Of a stretch of 64,000 nucleotides of DNA, positions 24,918 through 36,922 are shown in pieces (positions within the stretch are counted from its first letter, which is position 1; each line of letters opens with the position of its first letter). The notes under the pieces are model-generated. The model was given only the letters and a program-made list of their open reading frames with translations, was not told the origin of the DNA and made no database searches. This DNA is from Muraenolepis orangiensis. Its lineage: Eukaryota; Chordata; Actinopteri; Gadiformes; Muraenolepididae. The position numbers and the translations under genes are program-made. The stretch is from the NCBI GenBank assembly GCA_027704905.1, contig CM051002.1, forward strand, positions 13,699,930-13,763,929. Direction: 5' to 3'.

Positions 24918-26756
24918 AACGTAAAATCGTAAAATGCAACGTAAAATCATCACGGTTGCACCTTTCTGTGAATCTCTTCAGATTGGTGACCTGGTCAAAA
25001 CACTTGACATCATCAATTACCACCCCCTTCTCTCCTAGGAACTTGATGCAAGCCTCCACATCATTCCACTCTGGTGGCTCACTCAGATCCATCCACGTGA
25101 ATGTGGAGAACTCTTCCATGGGAGTCATCCACTTCTCCAGATACTCCAGACATGTACTGTACAGGCCTTGCACATCAGCACAGAACTGGTGATATTCCTT
25201 ACCAAGTCCATCACTACGCTTTTGTGCCAGTAGTCCCTTAACTTTAAGGGACATGAAGTTGTTGCTCTTGCGTTCAAGAAGAATGGTGTGGATGCTGTTC
25301 ATTATTTTCTTTACCTCCATAATGGAGTTCTTCTCCTTTTCCATGTCTTGAATGTGGGTGTGGAACGCAGACATGAGTGAGTGCATGTGCCAGAGGTAGA
25401 TCTCACTGAATTCGTTTTCAAAAAACTTCTTGATCACTATGGGTGGTTTTTGCTGAGACAGAAAGAATGCCTTTAAGGCTGGAAACATCTGTATCATCCT
25501 CTCAATGCCTGGGAACAATGACAGCCACCTTGTCTTGCTGTGAGAAAGCATCCTTCTGTATTCAATGTCAACAAAATGTGGAAGTGTAAATGTGGAAGTA
25601 CTGGTAGATTTTGAACATGATATTCTCAAGATCAATATCTATTGTGTCTGCCCCATGATGAACACAATTATTCAATATGTGTGCCGGGCAACCCACACCG
25701 ATCAGAGTGTTCTTCTGCAGCAACCTCTTCAAATTTGCAAACACATTCTTTCCCCCTTCATCACGTCGGATTCCTCCAAAGTTTGTGTTGCAATTGTCGC
25801 CAGTAAATGCAATGCATTTTTCAGACAAATTGTTTTTTGCCAATGTTTCAATGAGATATTGTGCAATGGTTTCTGCTGTCTCATTTGGTGTGTCTTTAAC
25901 CTCGATTAATTTTGTTTGCATGCCACCCCTCTTCCAGTCAAAGTACTGGATTATAATTGGGAATATTTTCACTGCTCCGTGGTTACTCCCGTCTGTAGAA
26001 ACACCACATTACTGGATTTCTTTGAGTGCTTCATGTGCGACATCAATCGAGTGGGGCGCTATAACACCATTGACAATGGCTTCGGTTTTAGTGCGCGCAC
26101 TACTGAATTTTTTGGCAGTGTCAGAGTCTGGAAATGCTTTTTTTAGCAAGGCACTTGTGCAATCCATAGATCTGTAGCTGTTGTGATGTTTCAGTGTGAA
26201 ATGCAAACGCACCCTCCGCTGCATTTACAGCATCCTCTGTTTTGCCTGGTCTAACAAAGAAGTCTGTCAACTTTGCCGACAAACTCTCACCTTGCACAGC
26301 TTTCCTATGTTTGTCTGTGTCCATGTGCGCTTTAAGATCGCCTGCACCTTTATTGGACACACACATGTATGTGCAAGCTTTGCACACGGTGCACTCCGCC
26401 TCCCATTTGTTCCGACCGGGTCGGTACATTTGGAATTTCTTCTGCAATTCATCTGTAAAAGTACATTTGCGCTTTGGCATTGTGAATGTGAGCTGCGGTC
26501 CGCTCTGTCCCCTTCCTCTGTTTGTGTGTCAGCGTAGTTGTCGAGCCGCCCACAAAGCTTCAGACTCAGGGATTACGTCACACACGCAACAGAGTACCGT
26601 AGTATTCTGTGCAATGCGCCAGTCAATTTAAGTACATGCAAACGGTCCGCGAAACCCGGACATTTTCATGAATTTATAAACCCCCCCCCCCGGACGACCC
26701 GGACAGGGCGTGAAAAGAGGACATGTCCGGGCAAAAGAGGACGTTTGGTCACCCTA
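24918..26756 (-). pseudogene. hAT transposase with N-terminal zinc finger, fused to gypsy sequence, left copy
   Basis: Starts at the terminal motif TAGGGTGACCAAACGTCC (minus sense, from 26,756). The N-terminal frame (26,480-26,121, MPKRKCTFTDELQKKF) has a BED/TTF-like finger (CTVCKACTYMCVSNKGAGDL, AHMDTDKH). The central part has GDNCNTNFGG. The 3' end and other terminus are missing, and the frame runs straight into gypsy RNase H (25,635-24,679 is one open frame). In this arm the central frame is open across a T that the right arm lacks. Confidence 0.75.
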
Positions 26757-26945
26757 AAGGACCATAATCCGCAAGAACACGGTTCCCTGGACCTTGCAAA
26801 ATGTCAACAACCGTGACAGATTTCCTACGAGATCGGGGGTCCCTGAGGAAGCCCTCTCACTAATGGAGGAGCAAAAGGTGCATTGTTGGAAACTCGTAAT
26901 TGAAAATTGTCATTCAGCCATATCAGCTTGTTTTGCTAACGTTGG

Positions 26946-27412
26946 TGTCACAGATCAGGCTAGGACCCACAAGCAGCACACGGGACACAAAGGACAGATT
27001 GTGATATTTAATGAACAGTAAATGTCAATCATCCATATCACGCAATCAAGCCGGACAGGGGCAGGCAGAGAAGTAGTCAAGGACAAGCGGGGAATCAGGA
27101 ACCAGGCAGGGCAGATGAACCAGGCAGGGACAGGCAGAGACGTAGTCGGGGGCGGGCAGAGGATCGCGAGGCGGGCAGGTCCAGGCGAGGCGGGCAGGTC
27201 CAGGGCAGGCGGGCAGGTCTGGGGCAGGCAGGGTCGGCAACGGGAGTCAGTCTGGGAGGAACAAGCTGGGAAGTCTGCATGGTACGAAAACAATCTGACA
27301 ACGTGTGAGTGTGCGGGGGTAGGCTTAAATAGGGACGCTGATAGGTGTGTGAAAAGAAATGAATGAGGGTTGGTGCTGCCCTCTGGTGGAGGCAGGGTGA
27401 ATAACACTGACA
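26946..27412 (-). mobile_element. Solo LTR with perfect 5-bp target duplication, left copy
   Basis: 467 bp, in minus sense TGTCAGTGTTATTC to GATCTGTGACA, flanked by CCAAC on both sides (GTTGG as written at 26,941-26,945 and 27,413-27,417). It has a TATA-like CTATTTAAGCC and a late polyadenylation-like ATTAAATA. Open frames within it are by-products of its GC-rich, proline-coding composition. Confidence 0.88.
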
Positions 27413-28026
27413 GTTGGATTAAAATAGGGATTTTAGGGACTTTTTTTTCTCGACCAGTGAAATACTAGCCGAAATTTGCATATTCCTTAGGTTAGACAAA
27501 TCCCTGAATCTTACAATCACAAGTGAATCTATGTGGTGTCACTGTCTATATGCTGTACCGGTTCTGTTTAAGATTTCAGACTCTTTTAGGCTGCAGTATG
27601 GTGATGTACTCTTTATCATCCTGAATCTTCATTTTATTTTTCAAGTACTCCTTTTTGATTTATCAGAGTACACAACTACTTAATTACTCAAAATGCCCGT
27701 CCCTAGACTTAACTGAACATTTGAAAAACATAATTCTAGATGTCAAGAAATAATTACAGGGATTTGATTTGCAACATACTTTCACTGATGATGGTGAATT
27801 GGCTGGATTCAAATAGTGTTGCTTAGTGTCTCATCAGTGACACTCTGTAGATGGACACACCACAGAACTTTAATTAAAGTTCTATGGGACACACATTTCA
27901 CACATGGACTACCATGTGGGAGATGGGATAAATTCTAGTATTTGAGAAGAGAAAGATTACATTCATAAGATAGTATTTTTGGTATATAGTCAATACAATC
28001 TGCAATGACTTCTCCCATAAATATTA
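27413..28026. other. Unassigned arm sequence
   Basis: AT-rich non-coding sequence between the solo LTR and the fold-back element, with a 20-bp palindrome AGAACTTTAATTAAAGTTCT near 27,866. No family recognised. Confidence 0.4.
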
Positions 28027-28565
28027 CCAGACTCTTGATATCTTATTGTTAGAACCTCCTCCTGGCCTTTTAGCATTGTCACTGTATCTCTGTGAGGAAT
28101 CAGCTGTAATTATGATTGGGCTTATCTCTAAATTAATACACTATGTAGTATGGAGTACATGATGGTTGGCAAAAGTAATAAAGTAGTATTTAAGTAAGGA
28201 AGGGTCTTGGTTATAAAACCAACCTCAAATCACTATGCTCCTGCCAGAGAACTTTATTTTTTCCAGGTTGTTTCCAGACCTTGGTCAAACATCAACTAAA
28301 GTTCTCTGTTACTTTTAGCATTGTTTTCAGTCAGTCTGTCTGTCTGTGTTATATGGGCAAGGTTTGCACTTTAGGGACAATACAGTTGGTTCTAGTGAGA
28401 ATTCAAGGTTGATTTTATAACACAGAACCTTGTTTACTGATATGCATTTTGCTTTAGTATAGTGTGTTCATTTAGTGTCAAGCATAGACACAGCTGATTT
28501 CTTACAGAGACATTGACATGCAAAAGGTCCAGGAGGAGCACCTGAATAAGATATCAAGAGTCTGG
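28027..28565. mobile_element. Fold-back DNA element, left copy
   Basis: 539 bp bounded by CCAGACTCTTGATATCTTAT and its inverse. The inverted similarity continues inwards for about 250 bp on each side (shared motifs include GAAATCAGCTG and GGTTATAAAACCAACC versus inverted GTTATAAAATCAACC), so most of the element can fold into one long imperfect hairpin. It has no coding capacity, and no clear target duplication was found. Confidence 0.75.
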
Positions 28566-28867
28566 TGTTGTGAATGGGTTGCAGAACTCTAAATTATTGC
28601 ACATCCAGAAATCATTTTTGACATAATGAAAACGACTACTTCCCTGTCCAAATACTTGTTGAGCTCACGGTCTATTGTTGTTTTGTATTCCAGGGCAACA
28701 TGTAATGTGTGAAAGTACTGCCCATGATATGTTTTACGCTTATCATGGTTTTCCTTTGCTTCACAGATCGACATAGATGTCATCCTGCTTATGGACGATT
28801 CAACAGAATTGCACTTTTTAATTTTTGCAGAAATCAAAAGCCTGTCTCAAAGCGGGTCTTTTTGAAA

Positions 28868-29023
28868 GTCACTGACTATCTGATAAGGGCAGAGAACATT
28901 ATTACAGCTCTAAAAAATGCAGGCGAAACCTTGAGTGATGGGCTGACCATAGCCATGATACTAGGAGGGCTACCAGATTCCTTCAAGCCACTAACCGTCC
29001 ACATAACACAAAAAGAAGACTAC
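28868..29023 (+). pseudogene. Copia-like gag relic at contig edge, left
   Basis: Encodes VTDYLIRAENIITALKNAGE, SDGLTIAMILGGLPDSFKPL and VHITQKEDY. This aligns with residues about 138-190 of the intact copia gag at 39,689 (TDYIIRAETVFTSL, SDGLQIAMVVKGLPDSYKP, VHITQTND) but is clearly a different family member. It is cut by the central gap, so a larger copia-like element may lie in the unassembled sequence. Confidence 0.75.
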
Positions 29024-30023
29024 NNNNNNNNNNNNNNNNNNNNNNNNNNNNNNNNNNNNNNNNNNNNNNNNNNNNNNNNNNNNNNNNNNNNNNNNNNNNN
29101 NNNNNNNNNNNNNNNNNNNNNNNNNNNNNNNNNNNNNNNNNNNNNNNNNNNNNNNNNNNNNNNNNNNNNNNNNNNNNNNNNNNNNNNNNNNNNNNNNNNN
29201 NNNNNNNNNNNNNNNNNNNNNNNNNNNNNNNNNNNNNNNNNNNNNNNNNNNNNNNNNNNNNNNNNNNNNNNNNNNNNNNNNNNNNNNNNNNNNNNNNNNN
29301 NNNNNNNNNNNNNNNNNNNNNNNNNNNNNNNNNNNNNNNNNNNNNNNNNNNNNNNNNNNNNNNNNNNNNNNNNNNNNNNNNNNNNNNNNNNNNNNNNNNN
29401 NNNNNNNNNNNNNNNNNNNNNNNNNNNNNNNNNNNNNNNNNNNNNNNNNNNNNNNNNNNNNNNNNNNNNNNNNNNNNNNNNNNNNNNNNNNNNNNNNNNN
29501 NNNNNNNNNNNNNNNNNNNNNNNNNNNNNNNNNNNNNNNNNNNNNNNNNNNNNNNNNNNNNNNNNNNNNNNNNNNNNNNNNNNNNNNNNNNNNNNNNNNN
29601 NNNNNNNNNNNNNNNNNNNNNNNNNNNNNNNNNNNNNNNNNNNNNNNNNNNNNNNNNNNNNNNNNNNNNNNNNNNNNNNNNNNNNNNNNNNNNNNNNNNN
29701 NNNNNNNNNNNNNNNNNNNNNNNNNNNNNNNNNNNNNNNNNNNNNNNNNNNNNNNNNNNNNNNNNNNNNNNNNNNNNNNNNNNNNNNNNNNNNNNNNNNN
29801 NNNNNNNNNNNNNNNNNNNNNNNNNNNNNNNNNNNNNNNNNNNNNNNNNNNNNNNNNNNNNNNNNNNNNNNNNNNNNNNNNNNNNNNNNNNNNNNNNNNN
29901 NNNNNNNNNNNNNNNNNNNNNNNNNNNNNNNNNNNNNNNNNNNNNNNNNNNNNNNNNNNNNNNNNNNNNNNNNNNNNNNNNNNNNNNNNNNNNNNNNNNN
30001 NNNNNNNNNNNNNNNNNNNNNNN
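29024..30023. other. Assembly gap, 1,000 N, centre of the inverted repeat
   Basis: Exactly 1,000 N between contigs B and C. Both contig edges lie inside the same copia-like gag relic in opposite orientation. Confidence 0.95.
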
Positions 30024-30127
30024 AGCCCTCCTAGTATCATGGCTATGGTCAGCCCATCACTCAAGGTTTCGCCCGCATTTTTTAGAGCTGTAATAATGTT
30101 CTCTGCCCTTATCAGATAGTCAGTGAC
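30024..30127 (-). pseudogene. Copia-like gag relic at contig edge, right
   Basis: Mirror of part of 28,868-29,023. Contig C begins 52 bp short of the point reached by contig B. Confidence 0.75.
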
Positions 30128-30429
30128 TTTCAAAAAGACCCGCTTTGAGACAGGCTTTTGATTTCTGCAAAAATTAAAAAGTGCAATTCTGTTGAATCGT
30201 CCATAAGCAGGATGACATCTATGTCGATCTGTGAAGCAAAGGAAAACCATGATAAGCGTAAAACATATCATGGGCAGTACTTTCACACATTACATGTTGC
30301 CCTGGAATACAAAACAACAATAGACCGTGAGCTCAACAAGTATTTGGACAGGGAAGTAGTCGTTTTCATTATGTCAAAAATGATTTCTGGATGTGCAATA
30401 ATTTAGAGTTCTGCAACCCATTCACAACA

Positions 30430-30968
30430 CCAGACTCTTGATATCTTATTCAGGTGCTCCTCCTGGACCTTTTGCATGTCAATGTCTCTGTAAGAAATCA
30501 GCTGTGTCTATGCTTGACAGTAAATGAACACACTATACTAAAGCAAAATGCATATCAGTAAACAAGGTTCTGTGTTATAAAATCAACCTTGAATTCTCAC
30601 TAGAACCAACTGTATTGTCCCTAAAGTGCAAACCTTGCCCATATAACACAGACAGACAGACTGACTGAAAACAATGCTAAAAGTAACAGAGAACTTTAGT
30701 TGATGTTTGACCAAGGTCTGGAAACAACCTGGAAAAAATAAAGTTCTCTGGCAGGAGCATAGTGATTTGAGGTTGGTTTTATAACCAAGACCCTTCCTTA
30801 CTTAAATACTACTTTATTACTTTTGCCAACCATCATGTACTCCATACTACATAGTGTATTAATTTAGAGATAAGCCCAATCATAATTACAGCTGATTCCT
30901 CACAGAGATACAGTGACAATGCTAAAAGGCCAGGAGGAGGTTCTAACAATAAGATATCAAGAGTCTGG
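30430..30968. mobile_element. Fold-back DNA element, right copy
   Basis: Mirror of 28,027-28,565 with the same length of 539 bp and the same terminal inverted motif CCAGACTCTTGATATC. Confidence 0.75.
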
Positions 30969-31586
30969 TAATATTTATGGGAGAAGTCATTGCAGATTGT
31001 ATTGACTATATACCAAAAATACTATCTTATGAATGTAATCTTTCTCTTCTCAAATACTAGAATTTATCCCATCTCCCACATGGTAGTCCATGTGTGAAAT
31101 GTGTGTCCCATAGAACTTTAATTAAAGTTCTGTGGTGTGTCCATCTACAGAGTGTCACTGATGAGACACTAAGCAACACTATTTGAATCCAGCCAATTCA
31201 CCATCATCAGTGAAAGTATGTTGCAAATCAAATCCCTGTAATTATTTCTTGACATCTAGAATTATGTTTTTCAAATGTTCAGTTAAGTCTAGGGACGGGC
31301 ATTTTGAGTAATTAAGTAGTTGTGTACTCTGATAAATCAAAAAGGAGTACTTGAAAAATAAAATGAAGATTCAGGATGATAAGAGCAGAGTACATCACCA
31401 TACTGCAGCCTAAAAGAGTCTGAAATCTTAAACAGAACCGGTACAGCATATAGACAGTGACACCACATAGATTCACTTGTGATTGTAAGATTCAGGGATT
31501 TGTCTAACCTAAGGAATATGCAAATTTCGGCTAGTATTTCACTGGTCGAGAAAAAAAAGTCCCTAAAATCCCTATTTTAATCCAAC
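30969..31586. other. Unassigned arm sequence
   Basis: Mirror of 27,413-28,026. It has no coding sequence; small substitutions distinguish it from the left copy. Confidence 0.4.
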
Positions 31587-32053
31587 TGTCAGTGTTATTC
31601 ACCCTGCCTCCACCAGAGGGCAGCACCAACCCTCATTCATTTCTTTTCACACACCTATCAGCGTCCCTATTTAAGCCTACCCCCGCACACTCACACGTTG
31701 TCAGATTGTTTTCGTACCATGCAGACTTCCCAGCTTGTTCCTCCCAGACTGACTCCCGTTGCCGACCCTGCCTGCCCCAGACCTGCCCGCCTGCCCTGGA
31801 CCTGCCCGCCTCGCCTGGACCTGCCCGCCTCGCGATCCTCTGCCCGCCCCCGACTACGTCTCTGCCTGTCCCTGCCTGGTTCATCTGCCCTGCCTGGTTC
31901 CTGATTCCCCGCTTGTCCTTGACTACTTCTCTGCCTGCCCCTGTCCGGCTTGATTGCGTGATATGGATGATTGACATTTACTGTTCATTAAATATCACAA
32001 TCTGTCCTTTGTGTCCCGTGTGCTGCTTGTGGGTCCTAGCCTGATCTGTGACA
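31587..32053 (+). mobile_element. Solo LTR with perfect 5-bp target duplication, right copy
   Basis: 467 bp from TGTCAGTG to TGTGACA, flanked by CCAAC at 31,582-31,586 and 32,054-32,058. TATA-like CTATTTAAGCC lies near 31,668. Mirror of 26,946-27,412. Confidence 0.88.
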
Positions 32054-32242
32054 CCAACGTTAGCAAAACAAGCTGATATGGCTGAATGACAATTTTCAAT
32101 TACGAGTTTCCAACAATGCACCTTTTGCTCCTCCATTAGTGAGAGGGCTTCCTCAGGGACCCCCGATCTCGTAGGAAATCTGTCACGGTTGTTGACATTT
32201 TGCAAGGTCCAGGGAACCGTGTTCTTGCGGATTATGGTCCTT

Positions 32243-34045
32243 TAGGGTGACCAAACGTCCTCTTTTGCCCGGACATGTCCTCTTTTCACGCCCTGTCCGG
32301 GTCGTCCGGGGGGGGGGGTTTATAAATTCATGAAAATGTCCGGGTTTCGCGGACCGTTTGCATGTACTTAAATTGACTGGCGCATTGCACAGAATACTAC
32401 GGTACTCTGTTGCGTGTGTGACGTAATCCCTGAGTCTGAAGCTTTGTGGGCGGCTCGACAACTACGCTGACACACAAACAGAGGAAGGGGACAGAGCGGA
32501 CCGCAGCTCACATTCACAATGCCAAAGCGCAAATGTACTTTTACAGATGAATTGCAGAAGAAATTCCAAATGTACCGACCCGGTCGGAACAAATGGGAGG
32601 CGGAGTGCACCGTGTGCAAAGCTTGCACATACATGTGTGTGTCCAATAAAGGTGCAGGCGATCTTAAAGCGCACATGGACACAGACAAACATAGGAAAGC
32701 TGTGCAAGGTGAGAGTTTGTCGGCAAAGTTGACAGACTTCTTTGTTAGACCAGGCAAAACAGAGGATGCTGTAAATGCAGCGGAGGGTGCGTTTGCATTT
32801 CACACTGAAACATCACAACAGCTACAGATCTATGGATTGCACAAGTGCCTTGCTAAAAAAAGCATTTCCAGACTCTGACACTGCCAAAAAATTCAGTAGT
32901 GCGCGCACTAAAACCGAAGCCATTGTCAATGGTGTTATAGCGCCCCACTCGATTGATGTCGCACATGAAGCACTCAAAGAAATCCAGTAATGTGGTGTTT
33001 CTACAGACGGGAGTAACCACGGAGCAGTGAAAATATTCCCAATTATAATCCAGTACTTTGACTGGAAGAGGGGTGGCATGCAAACAAAATTAATCGAGGT
33101 TAAAGACACACCAAATGAGACAGCAGAAACCATTGCACAATATCTCATTGAAACATTGGCAAAAAACAATTTGTCTGAAAAATGCATTGCATTTACTGGC
33201 GACAATTGCAACACAAACTTGGAGGAATCCGACGTGATGAAGGGGGAAAGAATGTGTTTGCAAATTTGAAGAGGTTGCTGCAGAAGAACACTCTGATCGG
33301 TGTGGGTTGCCCGGCACACATATTGAATAATTGTGTTCATCATGGGGCAGACACAATAGATATTGATCTTGAGAATATCATGTTCAAAATCTACCAGTAC
33401 TTCCACATTTACACTTCCACATTTTGTTGACATTGAATACAGAAGGATGCTTTCTCACAGCAAGACAAGGTGGCTGTCATTGTTCCCAGGCATTGAGAGG
33501 ATGATACAGATGTTTCCAGCCTTAAAGGCATTCTTTCTGTCTCAGCAAAAACCACCCATAGTGATCAAGAAGTTTTTTGAAAACGAATTCAGTGAGATCT
33601 ACCTCTGGCACATGCACTCACTCATGTCTGCGTTCCACACCCACATTCAAGACATGGAAAAGGAGAAGAACTCCATTATGGAGGTAAAGAAAATAATGAA
33701 CAGCATCCACACCATTCTTCTTGAACGCAAGAGCAACAACTTCATGTCCCTTAAAGTTAAGGGACTACTGGCACAAAAGCGTAGTGATGGACTTGGTAAG
33801 GAATATCACCAGTTCTGTGCTGATGTGCAAGGCCTGTACAGTACATGTCTGGAGTATCTGGAGAAGTGGATGACTCCCATGGAAGAGTTCTCCACATTCA
33901 CGTGGATGGATCTGAGTGAGCCACCAGAGTGGAATGATGTGGAGGCTTGCATCAAGTTCCTAGGAGAGAAGGGGGTGGTAATTGATGATGTCAAGTGTTT
34001 TGACCAGGTCACCAATCTGAAGAGATTCACAGAAAGGTGCAACCG
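32243..34045 (+). pseudogene. hAT transposase with N-terminal zinc finger, right copy, defective
   Basis: Begins at the hAT-type terminus TAGGGTGACCAAACGTCC. The frame at 32,519-32,878 holds an N-terminal BED/TTF-like finger. Later pieces appear in shifted frames, including STDGSNHGAVKIFPI after an in-frame TAA near 32,989 and GDNCNTNL, where one T is missing compared with the left arm. The part from 33,363 (SHSKTRWLSLFPGIERM, FENEFSEIYLWHMHSL) is open. The dimerisation domain and the other terminus are absent because the element is joined to gypsy sequence near 34,045-34,080. It cannot encode a working transposase. Confidence 0.75.
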
Positions 34046-34064
34046 TGATGATTTTACGTTGCAT

Positions 34065-35349
34065 TTTACGATTTTACGTTTTACTGACCATCAGGCTCTC
34101 ACGGCCCTGCTTGCTACATCGGGGTCGGGGCACAAACCGCTGAGGATCTACCGCTGGTCAGAGAGACTCCAGCCATATGACTTCACCACACTGTTTATTC
34201 CCGGCAGGGAGAATGTGGTGGCTTACCTGCTCTCCCGTGCCACCCCCGCCCCAGCGCCCGGCGCGGGCCCGGACACAACAGAGTCAGAGCTCATACTCAT
34301 GCTCCACGCCCCGCTCTAGGCCTCGGTTTCCCTGGAGGACCTTCGGCTCGCGTCGGAGGAGGACCCCATGCTCTCCCAGCTCCGCACTTACATCCGGGAG
34401 GGATGGCCTGCGAAGGTCCCAGAGGAGCTGGCGTCTTTTCATCGGGTCAAGGACGAGCTGACCTGCTGGAACGGTGTCTGCGTGGCCCGGGGCCTCCACA
34501 TGTTCGTCCCCATCGACCTCAGGGCACGCGTTTTGGCTATGGCGCACGAGGGCCACCTGGGTATCGTAAAGGTGAAACAGCGCTGCAGGGATTTGGTGTG
34601 GTGGCTGGGCATAGATCGAGATATAGAGACAATGGTGAAGGAGTGCACGGCCTGCCTGCTCAGTGGCAAAACTGGCCCGCCACCCCCACCACCCTTGCAG
34701 CCCTTGCAGTGGCAGCACGCGCCTTGGGAGCACATCCAGCTGGACATCTGTGGGGAGCTCCATGGCGTCCCGCACCACCAACGCTTCCTCCTGGTGGCCT
34801 ACGACCTCCATTTGAAATGGCCAGAGGTGGTCGCCACGGGGTCCGTAACGGCTCGGGTGGTCACAGACTTTCTCGCCTCTCTGTTAGCTCGGTGGGGCAG
34901 TCCTAACGCCATCACTACAGACAACGGCCCACAGTTTGTCTCAGCTGAGTTTGCCACCTTTGTGGAGGAGAGGGGGATCAAACACATCCGTACAGCTTTC
35001 TACCACCCGCAAGCAAATGGGGGGGTTGAAAGGTTCAACCAAACCCTAAAGAACGGGGTCAGAGCACACCTGGCAGATGGTCTTCCGTTTTCAGCCACCT
35101 TTGGGGCCAGCCACCTTTCGTCTGGCCGACGGATCACGGTGGCACGCAAGCCGGCTTTGGAAGGTGGCACCGCCCCCCATCGTGGACCCTGGGCCCGGGG
35201 AGGACGGGGACTTTGCTTTCCCTGATGAGCAGTTGCAGGGTCCAGCCGGGTTCCCACCTGAGCCGGCTGAGCCAGTGGTTCGTCCTGAAGCTCGTCCGGC
35301 CCGTGTCCGGGTCAGACCAAGATACTTGGAGGACTATATTGTGAGCTAG
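34065..35349 (+). pseudogene. Ty3/gypsy pol fragment (RNase H end, integrase), right copy
   Basis: Starts in the RNase H C-terminus (FTDHQALTALLATSGSGHKP, FTTLFIPGRENVVAYLLSR). A stop precedes the integrase frame (34,368-35,225), which has a zinc-binding region ending ECTACLLSGK, the first Asp in HIQLDICGEL, the second in ITTDNGPQFV and the Glu in GGVERFNQTL. A frameshift near 35,100 moves the C-terminal tail to another frame (35,077-35,349). Gag, protease and RT are missing. A purine tract AGGGGAAA then TGTTCAG at 35,366 looks like the start of its 3' LTR. Confidence 0.8.
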
Positions 35350-35365
35350 TGACTCTCAGGGGAAA

Positions 35366-35611
35366 TGTTCAGTTGCGTGGCAGAATAATCCACATGGATA
35401 TGCTGGTGACTGGCAGTCTACCCAGTTCATCTAGAGTTAAAGTTAAAAGTTAATTGGGTTCCTTGTGGGTAAATGTTATGTATGCGTCACATCCGGTGTG
35501 ACCGGGAGTTTTGGGGTGTGTGAACCGGACACAGTTGTTGTTGTTGACGCCATGGCAGTGTGTACAATAAACGGTCAACCTAAAAGTCGTATTCTTATTA
35601 AACACAACACA
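35366..35611 (+). mobile_element. Probable 3' LTR of the gypsy fragment
   Basis: Begins TGTTCAGTTGCG directly after a polypurine tract and contains AATAAA at about 35,567. The right boundary, near CACAACACA, is a guess because no second LTR is available for comparison. Confidence 0.4.
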
Positions 35612-36922
35612 CAGTAGTCACAAGTATTGTGCTTTGTGCTTAAGGCGATAGAGCAAGAGGGACTGTGTGCAGTGTTATAACTGGAGTTTTAACAAGGTAA
35701 AACGCATGTTTATTAAAGGAAAACCGTTTGTTTGGGTAAAAGGGAATGTATATGAATTGTTGTGTAGTAAATCTAAATGTGTTTGTGTAGTGTATTTTTA
35801 TACCCTAAGTATAAAACTAAAACACTATCTGTGATACTGTATGCATTGTAAGAGCCGTGCGTGTTGAGGCGACCAACGGGTGTTGTCAGGAATGCGACCC
35901 CCTGGGGTTTGTGCTTGTAAACTTGTGACTTGACAACAAAGGCACCGTGACCAACCAGAGTAGTGGATACTGGTTGTACCTCAAGACCAATAGGATTAGT
36001 AGATGTGTGTTTACCTTGACCAATAGGAGTAGTAGAGTACTACTTTCTATATAATGTTTGGTAAAGGAGCGCGTCGCCAGTCTGCGAATTGGCACGGCAG
36101 GCTCCATTTTGCTGTAGTAGATGCTTTCATTTGATGCTTTTGTTCAATAAAGATATTGAACTTAGTATCCGGACCACTCAAAGATTCTTATTTCCACCAG
36201 AGTATAAATTATACTACATTTGTGTATTAGATGGGAAGTTTATGTATGTTTCCTTTGTTTCAGGCATCTCTTGCAATCACTGTTTTTCCCATACTAAATG
36301 GTTATTGTGACGACACATACCGCTTAGATCACTAGTTAGACGGGACATTATTCTGTGTGCTTTGTGCTGCATGTCTTATGTGTGCATTATTTTTGTGTGC
36401 CTTTTGTTGAGTGCCCTCTTAACGTGTGGTGCTCGTCTTTGATTTATTTGTTTTGTCTTGTGTGGTTATTTTGAACGTGTTCAGTCCATGTGATTATCGG
36501 TGTGTCATCTAATAATAATAATAATAATAATCATCTGTCACTGTCATCTGTCACCTCTGTGCTGGGCCATGCCCATGCGTTTAATAGAACCCAGTGCGAT
36601 TAAAGAGATTTACTTTTGGTATACAGTCTTTTCCTCTCATTCATTAATTTGAACACCTTGTAGTGGGGAAACATTGGCTATATACGTATATATTTAATTC
36701 CTCACAAGCTCATATAAAGGGTTTTACTCTCCCTACACAGGAGGTGGTGCTGTATAAATAAAGTAAGCCCTGGGCTTGTGTAGGTCACAAAGGGATAGGC
36801 TTTATGTTATTGATATGATACAGATATCAGTTAAGAATACAGTTGCACAACTTCAGAAACTCACCTTCACGTACATTACTGTACTGTAACGTCAAAGTTA
36901 CACAGGCAGCTGGCAGTGCATT
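35612..36922. other. Non-coding arm sequence with an LTR-like stretch and a trinucleotide repeat
   Basis: Mirror of about 22,076-23,400. A stretch from about 35,881 begins TGTTGTCAGGAATGCG and includes TATATAATG and AATAAAGATATTG, resembling an LTR, but no matching end or target duplication was found. (AAT)n lies at about 36,511-36,531. Confidence 0.4.

Larger units (their letters stand above)
9297..29023. repeat. Left arm of giant inverted repeat
   Basis: The stretch is nearly the reverse complement of 30,024-57,809. The outer boundary is the end of the TA-flanked transposon, TACACTGTAAAACC at 9,297, matching the last bases of contig C. The arm includes one 1,000-N gap. It lacks the copia and EnSpm segments of the other arm and has a private MITE. 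The window could hold a true palindrome or two haplotypes joined head to head; the assembly explanation seems likelier. Confidence 0.93.

Noticed and set aside
28589..28837. 82-codon frame next to the central gag relic (mirror 30,158-30,406)
   Set aside because: No recognisable motif; it overlaps the other strand's frame and has the composition of non-coding DNA.
31592..32044. 150-codon Pro/Cys-rich frame (and its mirror 26,955-27,407)
   Set aside because: It lies wholly within a solo LTR defined by a perfect target duplication; its composition explains the open frame.
34284..34811. 175-codon minus-strand frame opposite the gypsy integrase
   Set aside because: Antisense shadow of GC-rich integrase coding sequence.
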